Assembly: GCF_965262965.1 (NCBI RefSeq)
Contig: NZ_OZ253573.1
Span: forward strand, 1,302,001 to 1,366,000
Reading direction: 5' to 3'
Source: Poriferisodalis sp965262965
GTDB lineage: Bacteria; Actinomycetota; Acidimicrobiia; Acidimicrobiales; Poriferisodalaceae
DNA: 64,000 bases
Part shown: positions 51,490-60,667 of the stretch, piece after piece
Layout: every line of letters starts with the position of its first letter
Numbering within the stretch: the first letter of the stretch is position 1
Position numbers and translations under genes: made by a program
Notes under the pieces: generated by a model
Seen by the model: only the letters and a program-made list of their open reading frames with translations
Databases searched by the model: none
What the model was told of the DNA's origin: nothing

Positions 51490-52199
51490 TTACTCGGCTC
51501 GTGGAAGTTGTGAACAAGCCGTATCTGAGCTGCAGGCGACGAAGAGTCGAGATTTGCCTGACTCGCTTGCCTTGGCGCGCGATTGTCCTGCGAAGCCGTC
51601 AAGTTCGGTGCCCCAACCACCCCAGTCCCAGTGCTCCGCTTCTGCCGCGTCCTCGATTCGGGCCCCCGAACTGGCGTGGACTTGGATTCTGGTGATCTGG
51701 GGCCGGTACTCCTCGTCTTCGCCGAGATTCCAGATGATCCGTGCGACCGCCCCCTGGGTCGCCCAGCGATCCGCTCCGACACTCGAATCACACGGTCGAT
51801 GCCGAGATTCATAATGGTCTCATCAGAGATCGCCGCTGATCCTCCCACGACGAAGACCACTTGGCGTTCAGCAGAGACTGCTGCCGAGTCGATCTGCTCA
51901 TTGACCGCGACGCTGTCATAGGCATCCAGCAGACACCGATCACCGCTTCGGATTCGCAACGCTTCCGCGAGCATATTGGCTGCAGCGCGATCCTCGGTCA
52001 CCGACGCCTTGACAAGCACCACGAACTCGTCGCAACCAGTGTTGGCGGGAAGTCTGGGGATCGATGGCTCGTGTGCAGCAACTGACGGGATCGCAATGAG
52101 CAGACCTGTCACGGCCAACAGCACACTGATTCCGAGGCGCTGCAGCGCGTGACTGCGACGAGAAGAACGGCACATGGCAGGGTGACTCGATCTTGGCAT
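51490..52199 (-). pseudogene. Frameshifted cell-wall-binding-repeat protein
   Basis: From ATG 52199 the frame gives a Sec signal peptide (LGISVLLAVTGLLIAIPSVA) and a cell-wall-binding repeat 2-like segment (VVFVVGGSAAISDETIMNLG, RVIRVS). At about 51773-51778 the frame is lost: the phase shifted by one base reads GADRWATQGAVARIIWNLGE and then IEDAAEAEHWDWGGWGTELD to TAA at 51490. One extra G would restore RVSGADRWATQ, the expected family motif. Without it, translation runs on to 51330 in the wrong phase. This may be a true frameshift or a sequencing error. Confidence 0.75.
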
Positions 52200-52347
52200 C
52201 CGCACGGTCTGTCACCGACGCGCTCCACTCTGCGTCGGCACACTGCGCTTCATGGTCGGCGTCCGGCAATTCGCTTATCGGTCTCAGATGCGGCCGCATG
52301 GCTCGCGCCAGTCGGCGGCAGCGTGACCGAATTGCCACTCGCTGGTT

Positions 52348-53130
52348 CTACAGGGGTGTGGTAAATCGCTGCCGCAACCAGTGGGACTGGAGCGGGTCGA
52401 TCATCTTGAAACGGCTGCCGCTGCGGCGCAGGATGCCGTCACCGGCAAGTGCGTGGGCCAAGTCACACGCCGTGCCCGGTGACAGATCCACGAACGATGC
52501 GGCAGTGCCGTAGATGCTGCCACTGCTTGCAATTGCCCTGTGGGTCTTCTGATTGCCGGCGGGTAGAGAGCCGTAGAAGCGCTCTAATCCACCGCCTGTG
52601 TTGCCTCGCACGTCGCTGACCGCTGCTTCCCAGGTGCGATCGTCCGCCGTGCCGTCGGAGGGGACAAGCCTCGAAGCTGCATCGGCGAGTTGCATCGCGC
52701 GCTACGGGTGCGCTTGCGCGAAGGCAACGATCCGGCCCGCAATTGCACCCGCGGCTCGGCGGGTGTTCTCGAAGCCCTCCTCGACGACGCGATAGATGTC
52801 TGCGTCGTCCAGCGGGCCGATCTCCACGAGGTCGGCCTGGGAGAAGAACGGCTGGTCCTGCACGCTGAACCGCGTGCGCATCGTTGACGGCTCTGAGCCA
52901 GCGAACACGATGCCCAGTGACTGGTAGTGATGCTGAAGCGCAGTTCGCAACACGCCTGCCGCGCCGTCGACCTTCGAGATTCCCGAGAACTCGTCGAAGA
53001 CGACGAACAGCTCTTGCCGTTTTGCTGCAGCGACCAGCACATCCAGCAACCGCTGAAGCGACAGCACCGGTTTGAGGCGCTGGCGTGCGCCGCGGGACAG
53101 GTCTGCGCCCCCGAAGCCGAGATACTCGGT
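52348..53130 (-). pseudogene. Truncated archaeal-type ATPase gene with an amber codon
   Basis: The minus-strand frame reads TEYLGFGGADLSRGARQRLK, LFVVFDEFSGISKVDGAAGV (Walker B and following), GIVFAGSEPSTMRTRFSVQD, VEIGPLDDADIYRVVEEGF, then FAQAHP, a TAG at 52699-52701, then RAMQLADAASRLVP and a winged-helix C-terminus to 52348. Homologues read HPQRAMQLAD here, so CAG to TAG is the likely change. The N-terminal P-loop part is absent: the upstream end meets TAG and then the CoA-transferase gene ending at 53145. Not functional as a whole. Confidence 0.75.
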
Positions 53131-53144
53131 CTACATCCGGTCGG

Positions 53145-55703
53145 TCAGGCGAGGAGTTCGGCGACGGCGAGCTCGGCGATGCGGTCGCCGTCGTAGCCGA
53201 GCACGTCGGTGAGGATGTCGAAGGTGTGCTCGCCGAGCGTCGGGCCGCCATAGGTGACCTGCGCAGGGGTACGGGACAGCACGAAGCGGGACGCGTCGAC
53301 GATGGTGGTGCCCTGCTTGGCGTGGGGAACCTCGACCTGCTGGCCCCGGTGAATGACCTGCGGGTCGGCGGTGTACTCGGGCGAGTTCTGCACGATGTGA
53401 GCCGCCACGCCGACATCTTGGAGGCGGTACATCAGCGTGTTGCCATCTTGGCCCCGGGTCCATGCTGCAACAACGGCGTCCAGCTCGTCGTGACGCTCAT
53501 GACGCTCCGCCAGGGTCAGGTCGCCCAGGTCGCTGCGTCCCATCTGCGCCGCCAGCGACTGCCACTGGGCGTCGTCGACACACGCGATCGCGATCCAGTT
53601 GTCGTCGTGGGCCAGTGCGGCGGAACCTGCGTCCGGCGCAGCATCAGACTCAGTAGCGGCGGTTTGGTACACGCCCTGTGGGGCTATGTGGCTGTCCCGG
53701 TTGCCCGCCCGCTCAGCAACACGGCCGTTGACCGTTTGGTCGAGCAATGCAGGAGCCATGAGGTGCAGCGCCGCCTCGGCTTGGGACATGTCGATGTACT
53801 GGCCTTCGCCGGTGCGGCGCCGATGCTCCAGCGCCCCCATGACGGCCGCCACCAGCCAACGGGGTGACGTGTAGTCGGTGTAGGCGCCGAATGGTCCGCA
53901 CGGCGCGCGGTCGGGCCAGCCCACCGGGTAGAAGAACCCCGAGATGGCCGCAGCCATCGTGCCGAAGCCGGCAAGCATGGCCAGCGGCCCGGTCTGGCCC
54001 ATCAGGCAGCTCGACGCCATGATGACGTCGGGCCGACGCTCGCGCACCTGCTCCCAACCCATCCCCCAGCCAGCCATGGCCTTGGGCGAGAACGACTCCA
54101 CGATCACATCGGCCCAGTCGATGAGATCCCAGATGACATCCAGCGCCGCGGATTTCGACATGTCCAAGCAGATGCCCCGCTTACCAGCGTTCATGTTGTT
54201 GTAGAGCGCTGAGTATTCGGGATCGCCGATGTCGTCGCGGAACGGCTGCAACGAGCGAGCCACTTCGAGACGGGTCTCGGATTCGACTCGAATGATGTCG
54301 GCGCCGTAGTCAGCGAGCACCCGCGCTGCTGCGGGGCCCGCCATCGCCCACATGAAGTCGAGCACCTTGACGTTCTCGAGCGGACGGGCAGTCGAGGGCG
54401 CCTGAGCCGACACGTCTGCGCCGGTTGCCTCGATCCGGGGACGAGTCTGCGCTGCCGATGCCAGTTCCCCAAGCACTTCATCGGTGTGCTCGCCGAGCTT
54501 GGGCGGCGGGCCGAGCGGTTGCATCGGCGTGTTGCCGAAACGGGCGTAGCGCCCCGGGTAGCGAATGTCGGTCGGGCCGTCCCCATCAAGCTCCTGGGTC
54601 ACGGTTTCCCAGTACTCGCGAGTAGCAAGCTGGTGCGAATCGATCACCTCGTCAGTTGTCGACACCGGTGTGATGAGCACCCGGCGGCTCATGGCAGCGT
54701 CGAGCAGCTCGGCCTTGGTCTTGGTGGCGAAGAAGTCGTGAAGCACCCGCTTCAGCCGCTCGTACTCCGAGACCGGCTCGCGGCCGTCGAGCAGCATCAT
54801 GGCGTAGTCGGACCAGTTCTTGTCCCGCGTGGCCTCGTCGCAGAAGCCGTCCTCGAACACCCAGTCCATGAGGTTTTGGGTGAAGGCCCGAAAGCCAGGA
54901 CCGAACAGGAACGTGACCGAAGCGTGCCCATCCGCACAGGGCCACATCAGCTGGATGTGCAGGCCCTCCACGAGCACTCCGCCAGCGTGCCGGATCGGCG
55001 GGGTCGCGCCGATCGGGGTCGAGAGCGCGTACGACTGGCAGGCCTGGTTCATGCTCTGCTGCGCCGACATGTCAACGTGCTGGCCGAGGCCCGAAACCGT
55101 CTGGCGTTCCCAGAGGGCGATCAGCGCGGCGCCCGCGGCCTCGGAGGCCGCGTTGTGGAATGCCTGCGGGAACAGTCCCCCGGTGCGTACCGGCGCCCGA
55201 TCGGCATCACCGGTCATGGCCATATTCACCGCAGCGGCCTGCAGCGTGAGATCCGATGCAACCCATTCGGCCTTCGGACCGTCCGAGCCGAACGGCGAGA
55301 TCGACACGTACACCAACTCGAGATTGATCTCGGCCAGCTCGGCATAGCCGAGGCCCTGGCCATCCATCACCCCCGGCCCGGCCGACTCGATCAAGATGTC
55401 GGCCGCAGCGGCCAGGCCGCGCAGCCGCTCGGCGCCTTCATCGCTGCCCAGGTCCAGCACCACGCTGCGCTTGCCTCGGTTGTACGCCCAGTGATGCAGC
55501 GACCGCTCGGAGTCTTCGACATCGTCGGCGAACGGTCCCAGTCGTCGCGCCGAGGATCCCCCGGGCGGCTCGACCGCGATGACGTCGGCACCCATCTGGG
55601 CGAGGATCGCTCCGCAGAGATGCCCCCGCTCGTCGGTGAGGTCAAGCACACGGAACGGGCTCAGCATCGAGAGTGGTCCGACATCAGCGGGGGCGTCAGG
55701 CAT
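53145..55703 (-). CDS. Double-domain CaiB/BaiF CoA-transferase, copy 1
   Basis: About 852 residues form two class III CoA-transferase domains in one chain (about 12-400 and 435-850). Domain 1 has the usual YNRGKRSVVLDLGSD, SISPFGSDGPKAEW and WVASDLTLQAAAVNMAMTG, with Asp about 151 at the catalytic position. In domain 2 the equivalent segment reads LAGFGTMAAAISGFFYP, with Gly in place of the Asp, although NAGKRGICLDMSK and WADVIVESFSPKAM are kept. One active and one structural half is therefore likely. ATG 55703 is used; GTG 55709 is also possible. The acyl substrate is unknown. The next gene upstream on the strand is a paralogue. Confidence 0.88.
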   Translation of the reverse strand: MPDAPADVGPLSMLSPFRVLDLTDERGHLCGAILAQMGADVIAVEPPGGSSARRLGPFADDVEDSERSLHHWAYNRGKRSVVLDLGSDEGAERLRGLAAAADILIESAGPGVMDGQGLGYAELAEINLELVYVSISPFGSDGPKAEWVASDLTLQAAAVNMAMTGDADRAPVRTGGLFPQAFHNAASEAAGAALIALWERQTVSGLGQHVDMSAQQSMNQACQSYALSTPIGATPPIRHAGGVLVEGLHIQLMWPCADGHASVTFLFGPGFRAFTQNLMDWVFEDGFCDEATRDKNWSDYAMMLLDGREPVSEYERLKRVLHDFFATKTKAELLDAAMSRRVLITPVSTTDEVIDSHQLATREYWETVTQELDGDGPTDIRYPGRYARFGNTPMQPLGPPPKLGEHTDEVLGELASAAQTRPRIEATGADVSAQAPSTARPLENVKVLDFMWAMAGPAAARVLADYGADIIRVESETRLEVARSLQPFRDDIGDPEYSALYNNMNAGKRGICLDMSKSAALDVIWDLIDWADVIVESFSPKAMAGWGMGWEQVRERRPDVIMASSCLMGQTGPLAMLAGFGTMAAAISGFFYPVGWPDRAPCGPFGAYTDYTSPRWLVAAVMGALEHRRRTGEGQYIDMSQAEAALHLMAPALLDQTVNGRVAERAGNRDSHIAPQGVYQTAATESDAAPDAGSAALAHDDNWIAIACVDDAQWQSLAAQMGRSDLGDLTLAERHERHDELDAVVAAWTRGQDGNTLMYRLQDVGVAAHIVQNSPEYTADPQVIHRGQQVEVPHAKQGTTIVDASRFVLSRTPAQVTYGGPTLGEHTFDILTDVLGYDGDRIAELAVAELLA

Positions 55704-55776
55704 CCGCACATTTCATCACGGACGCGCCGTGTTGTTCGGATTGGCGTGCGTCGCCCTGTGCGAAGTGCCGAGTGCG

Positions 55777-58365
55777 CTACTCCAGCAGTTCCGCCATGGC
55801 CAGCTCGGCGATGCGGTCGCCGTCGTAAGCGAGCGTCTCGGTCAACACCTCAAAGCTGTGCTCGCCGAGGCAAGGGCCGCCGTAGGTCACCTGCGCCGGG
55901 GTGCGAGAGAGCACGAACCGGGTGTTCTCGACCGTCGTAGTGCCCTGCTTGCCGTGGCCCACCTCGACGAGGTGCCGACGGTGCACGATCTGCGGGTCGA
56001 TGGTGAACTCCGGCGAGTTCTGCACGATGTGGGAGGCGACTCCAGCTGCTTGCAATTCGGCCATCAGCTCGTAGCCGTCTCGGCCACAGGTCCACGCCGA
56101 GATGACCTCGTCGAGCTCGTCGTGGCGTGCATGGCGCTCGGCGACGCTCAGCGACGCCAGTTCGCTGTGGCCCATCGCCCCCGCCAAAGCCGCCCATTGG
56201 CCGTCATTCACACAAGAGATGGCGATCCAGTTGTCGTCGTAGTCGTCGCCTGAGGGCCCTCCCGCTGCGGTCTGGTACGCACCTTGGGGGGCGAACACAA
56301 CGTCCCGATTGCCCGCCGATTCCCAGATGCGCCCATTGGTGGTGCGCTCAAGCAATGCCGGTGCCATCAAGTGCAGCGCAGCTTCGGCCTGCGACATGTC
56401 CACGTACTGTCCCCGGCCGGTCCGGCGTTTGTGCTCTAGCGCCCCCATCACCGCAGCCACCAGCCAGCGTGGCGAGGTGTAGTCGGTGTAGGCAGCGAAC
56501 GGCCCAGCCGGCGCCCGGTCGGGCCACCCAACCGGGTAGAAGAACCCCGAGATCGCCGCGGCCATAGTGCCAAATCCGGCCAGCTTCGCAAGCGGCCCGG
56601 TCTGGCCCATGAGACAGCTCGAAGCCATCACCACGTCGGACCGCCGCTGGTGAATCTGGGGCCAGCCCATGCCCCATCCCGCCATGGCCTTGGGCGAGAA
56701 CGACTCCAGGATCACGTCGGCCCAGTCGATGAGATCCCAGATGACCTCGAGCGCTTCGGGCTTCGACATATCGAGCGCCAAGCCGCGCTTGCCTGCGTTC
56801 AGGTTGCTGAACAGGCCCGCTCCGTCTGGATCGCCGACATCGTTGTGGAACGGCTGGATTGAACGCACTGCATCGAGCTTGTTGGCCGACTCGACACGGA
56901 TGATGTCGGCGCCATAGTCGGCCAGCACTCTCGAAGCCGCAGGACCAGCCATCGCCCACATGAAGTCGAGAATCTTCACGCCTTCGAGCGGCGGCGCCGT
57001 GATCGAGGCGGCATCGGCAACGTCACGCACCGAGATCGGAACACTTGGGGTTCTGGCAGCGCCCGCAGCATCGAGTTCAGCCAGCACCTCGTCGGTGTGC
57101 TCGCCGAGTCGCGGGGGACGGCCCAGTTTGGCGAGCGGGGTCTCGGAGTACTTCGCGAAAGCGCCCGGATAGCGCACCGCCGCTGGATCGAATGAGCCCG
57201 CGCCGGCGTCAAGCACGACATCGCTGTGGTCGACGTCCTCCCAGTACTGGCGGAACGCCAGCTGCTCGCTGTCGCACACCTCGCCCGTCGACCACACCGG
57301 GGTGATGAGCACACGTCGGGTCATGGCCGCATCCAGCAAGTCAGCCTTCGTCTTGGTGGCGAAGAAATCGGTGAGAATGCCCTTGATTCGTTCGTATTCC
57401 GAGACGGGTTCGCGGCCGTCGAGCAGCATCATGGCGTACTCGGCCCAGTCCTTGTCCCGAGTGGCCTCGTCGCAGAATCCTTCCTCGTGCACCCATGCCA
57501 TGAGGTTCCGGGTGAAGGCGCTGAATCCGGGCCCGAACAGGAACGTCACGGAGGCATGGCCGTCGGCGCACGGCCACATGAGCTGAATGTCGATCCCCTG
57601 CAGGCTGGCGCCGCCCGCGATCCGCTTTGTCACGGAGGCGTTGAGCGACGTGTTGAGCGTTGACGACATGCATGCCTGGCTCATCGACTGCTGTGCGGAC
57701 ATGTCGACGTGCTGGCCGAGCCCCGAGCGGGTCTGGCGATCCCACAGCGCAATGAGTGCGGCACCGGCTCCCTCGGAGGCTGCGTTGTGCATCGCCTGCG
57801 GGAGCGTGCCGCCGGCCCGCAACGGAGACCTGTCCTTGTCGCCGGTGATGGCCATGTTCACCGCGGAGGCCTGCAGCGCCAAGTCAGACACGGCCCAGTT
57901 GGCCTTCGGGCCGTCGCTGCCGAACGGCGTGATCGAGACGTGGATAAGGGCGGGGTTCAGCTCTGCGAGCGCGTCGCGGCCGAGGCCCAGTGCCTCCGCC
58001 TCGCCGGGATCGAACGATTCGAACACGACATCCGCGCCGGCGATGAGCGCCTTGAGTCGCTCGATGTCCGCTGCGTTGCCGAGGTCAAGCACCACACTGC
58101 GCTTGCCGCGGTTGTAGGACCAGTGGTGCAGCGAGCGCTCCTGGTCGGGCACGTCGCCGGCGAAGGGCCCGAGTCGTCGAGCCGACGAGCCCTCCGACGG
58201 TTCGATCGCAATCACATCAGCGCCCATCTGGGCCCAGATCGCCCCAGCGAGGTGCCCCCGCTCGTCGGTCAGGTCGATGACGCGGTAGCCGCCCAGCACG
58301 GAGCCCCCGTCGCTCGTGCCGCCCGCTGATGCCGTATGTATCTGCTCTCCCGGTGCCTCACTCAT
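55777..58365 (-). CDS. Double-domain CaiB/BaiF CoA-transferase, copy 2
   Basis: The 862-residue paralogue of the gene at 53145-55703 has the same two-domain layout. Domain 1 has YNRGKRSVVLDLGNA and WAVSDLALQASAVNMAITG with the catalytic-position Asp; domain 2 has LNAGKRGLALDMSKPEALEV and LAGFGTMAAAISGFFYP with Gly. ATG 58365 starts MSEAPGEQIHTASAGGTSDG, an unstructured extension, before LGGYRVIDLTDERGHLAGAI. The stop lies about 70 bases before the start of copy 1, so the two probably form an operon. The pair may act on different acyl groups or form a mixed complex; both are inference. Confidence 0.88.
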   Translation of the reverse strand: MSEAPGEQIHTASAGGTSDGGSVLGGYRVIDLTDERGHLAGAIWAQMGADVIAIEPSEGSSARRLGPFAGDVPDQERSLHHWSYNRGKRSVVLDLGNAADIERLKALIAGADVVFESFDPGEAEALGLGRDALAELNPALIHVSITPFGSDGPKANWAVSDLALQASAVNMAITGDKDRSPLRAGGTLPQAMHNAASEGAGAALIALWDRQTRSGLGQHVDMSAQQSMSQACMSSTLNTSLNASVTKRIAGGASLQGIDIQLMWPCADGHASVTFLFGPGFSAFTRNLMAWVHEEGFCDEATRDKDWAEYAMMLLDGREPVSEYERIKGILTDFFATKTKADLLDAAMTRRVLITPVWSTGEVCDSEQLAFRQYWEDVDHSDVVLDAGAGSFDPAAVRYPGAFAKYSETPLAKLGRPPRLGEHTDEVLAELDAAGAARTPSVPISVRDVADAASITAPPLEGVKILDFMWAMAGPAASRVLADYGADIIRVESANKLDAVRSIQPFHNDVGDPDGAGLFSNLNAGKRGLALDMSKPEALEVIWDLIDWADVILESFSPKAMAGWGMGWPQIHQRRSDVVMASSCLMGQTGPLAKLAGFGTMAAAISGFFYPVGWPDRAPAGPFAAYTDYTSPRWLVAAVMGALEHKRRTGRGQYVDMSQAEAALHLMAPALLERTTNGRIWESAGNRDVVFAPQGAYQTAAGGPSGDDYDDNWIAISCVNDGQWAALAGAMGHSELASLSVAERHARHDELDEVISAWTCGRDGYELMAELQAAGVASHIVQNSPEFTIDPQIVHRRHLVEVGHGKQGTTTVENTRFVLSRTPAQVTYGGPCLGEHSFEVLTETLAYDGDRIAELAMAELLE

Positions 58366-58463
58366 GGGAACATTTCAGCACGCCCGCCACTGGCCTCTTG
58401 CCGCTGGCAATTCGACTGCGCCGGGCGTGTGGCGTCGCTCTCGCCCGATCCGTGCGGCGAACG

Positions 58464-59471
58464 CTATTCCGGCAGGGATGGCCGGCCGCGGCCCGTGAGG
58501 TCTGCGTACATGAGGACGTATGCGATCGTCGTCAGAGCCCCCACTATCGGGCTGAACAGAACGTTGACGATAAAGCTGCCGTAGGCATAGGGCAGCGTAA
58601 ACATGCTGAGCCCCAGCACCCACAGAACCCCGGTGGACATGACCAGGACCAGCGCCGAGCGTCCCCAGGTGCCGGGCAGTGCGCGCCTCATCAACGTCCA
58701 CCAGCGGCCGCGCGACGGGAAGCCAGGTTCGACAAACGCGATGGTGAAGTGCAGCTGGACCAACGGCACGAGCAGCAGGAGCAGGCCCAAGAATGCCGCG
58801 GCGAACGCGATCGTCAAGATCACGCCGAGCGCCAGATGGATGCCGTAGCCAACGACGAGGGCGATGGCCAAGACGAACACTGCCGCCGCGAGCGCGACGA
58901 CGTAGATGATGGCGAGCAGCAGGAGCTTTGGAACCCGAACGAGGCCGGTCAGCAAAGCGCGACTCACCACCGTCGGACGGCCCTCGACATCGTCGAGGGC
59001 GACCAGCGCGAATGCGACCGTGGGCGCCCACGCCAGCAGCGAGGCGAGCAGCCCGAGGAAAATGAGTGCAACGCCGCTGCCGAGGCGGTCGCTGTCGATG
59101 GAATCGACCCAGTCGCCGAACGCATCGTCTGATTCGTCAGAGATGTCGTCCGCCTCAGTCGAATCGACGGTCAGCGCCTCGAACTCGTCGGTGTCGACCA
59201 GTTCGCTCGACAAGATGTTGCCGCCGAGGGTGAACGGCACCAGCGAGAGCACTGTGACTGCGGCCAAGACGATGGCGATGATGACAAGATCGCGCCACCG
59301 CCTGCCGACCAGGTTGAACGTGTCATTGAACAAATCGGGAATACGCCGGTGGGGCGATGGAATGCTGCCGGACGAGTACCCGCCGCCGGGCGGCGGTGCA
59401 TAGTCCGGCCGCCAATCCTCGCCGTCAGGCGGCATCGCCGGTCGAGGGCGCCCACTGTCATCGTCGGCCAC
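58464..59471 (-). CDS. Multi-pass membrane protein, intact family member
   Basis: The 335-residue protein has a Pro/Gly-rich cytoplasmic N-terminus (about 1-45), then PDLFNDTFNLVGRRWRDLVI and about six membrane segments (IAIVLAAVTVLSLVPFTLGG, GVALIFLGLLASLLAWAPTV, LLLLAIIYVVALAAAVFVLA, ILTIAFAAAFLGLLLLLVPL). It ends in IAYVLMYADLTGRGRPSLPE. I do not recognise a named family; it resembles uncharacterised glycerophosphoryl-diester-type membrane domains only in outline. The start is GTG 59471. Two decayed relatives follow at 59481-59741 and 59952-60565, all in the same direction. Confidence 0.7.
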   Translation of the reverse strand: MADDDSGRPRPAMPPDGEDWRPDYAPPPGGGYSSGSIPSPHRRIPDLFNDTFNLVGRRWRDLVIIAIVLAAVTVLSLVPFTLGGNILSSELVDTDEFEALTVDSTEADDISDESDDAFGDWVDSIDSDRLGSGVALIFLGLLASLLAWAPTVAFALVALDDVEGRPTVVSRALLTGLVRVPKLLLLAIIYVVALAAAVFVLAIALVVGYGIHLALGVILTIAFAAAFLGLLLLLVPLVQLHFTIAFVEPGFPSRGRWWTLMRRALPGTWGRSALVLVMSTGVLWVLGLSMFTLPYAYGSFIVNVLFSPIVGALTTIAYVLMYADLTGRGRPSLPE

Positions 59472-59480
59472 GGCGCGATG

Positions 59481-59741
59481 CTACGGCGGCGCGGTCTGAC
59501 CTGACTGCCACTGCTGCCACCGCGTCCATCGATCGTTCGGCGCGGGCGGATCTGCACCCACTTCCGCCACATCCACATACATCAGCGTGTACGCGACCAC
59601 GATGACCACGTTCGTGAGCGGAACGACCGTCACCCCTAACCCCCACGGCAGCGAGTAAGCAACCAAGTTGGCGGCGAACCACATCCACAGGAACCCCTCG
59701 AACTGCTCATTGTTCAGCAGGATGCCGGCCAACCACCACAC
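59481..59741 (-). pseudogene. C-terminal fragment of a membrane-protein paralogue
   Basis: The 86-residue stretch reads FLWMWFAANLVAYSLPWGLG and VVPLTNVVIVVAYTLMYVDV, matching the last membrane segments and the YVLMYADL end of the protein at 58464-59471. The N-terminal three-quarters is missing and the region between 59742 and 59951 shows no continuation. A relic of a duplicated gene is the likeliest explanation. Confidence 0.6.
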
Positions 59742-59951
59742 GGGTGCCGGCGGGGCAGCGACGTCTGAGGTGCGGGTTGGGACTTTGGAGGCTCCGGGGA
59801 CGTGGGCGCTTCAGTGGCTGTCGGCTCGACCGCTCGCGGGATCAGACGCGGGATCTGCCGGATTGTCGGCGGCGGCTCCCGATCAGGCACGCGGCGAAAC
59901 TAGCCAACACCCCTTCGGGTCATACCGATGCGCAAACGGAACGACTTGGCG

Positions 59952-60565
59952 CTACGTCGACAGCTCCGGTTCTGCGGGCGGACGATTCCGTGCGGTCAGG
60001 TCGGCGTACATGAGCAGGTACGCCACCGCCGAGGCGTGGGCAGCTTTGGCTCGACGCATGCCATGACCATCAGAATCGGCACCAGCGGCGCGAAGACGAT
60101 CAAGAATGGCAATACCATCAGCGCCCACAAGATGCTCAGCGCAGGGTCGATCAGATACATCAGTGCGCAGCCTCCGCAGGCTGCGAGGCCGATGGCAACA
60201 CCAACCAGGACACCGAACAGGAACAGAAACAGCAGCACTACCGCAGTGGTTGTCTGGGTCACGTCGAAAGACTCCAGCCACGCGTTCATTTCATCGGCAG
60301 AGTCCATCGCTGGGCTCGACAGTTCCTCGACCTTCGAGAAGAACTCGCCGCCGAAGAGTGCGTTCAGGCCGAGGAATAACAGCACGAACGCGACGAGAAG
60401 GCCTGCCGCGCCAACGATCGCGAACTCACCGAGATCGCGCCACCGACGTCCGACCAGTTCGAACGTGTCGCGTACCAGCTCTGGATTCCGCCGGAGCTGG
60501 CCGGGCCGGGGTTCACTGGACCACGACGCACCGCCCCACGGCGGGGGCGCTCGTCGTGGCCACAC
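59952..60565 (-). pseudogene. Membrane-protein paralogue with internal deletion
   Basis: From GTG 60565 the frame gives NPELVRDTFELVGRRWRDLG, LLVAFVLLFLGLNALFGGEF and ILWALMVLPFLIVFAPLVPI, then CVEPKLPT. About 65 residues of the intact relative are then missing. Directly after this point, in another phase, the sequence reads ASAVAYLLMYADLTARNRPP to a stop at 59952. The deletion shifted the frame, so the product would end abnormally at 59996. The same two anchors bracket the missing part in the intact protein. Confidence 0.68.
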
Positions 60566-60667
60566 TGGCAGTATTGCGAGTCTAGTCGTCGTCCACGAGC
60601 AGGTCTTAGATCGGTCCAGCAGCGCGAGATCGGGCGTGCAGGCCTGCGGCTGACCTAGCTTCGGCGC

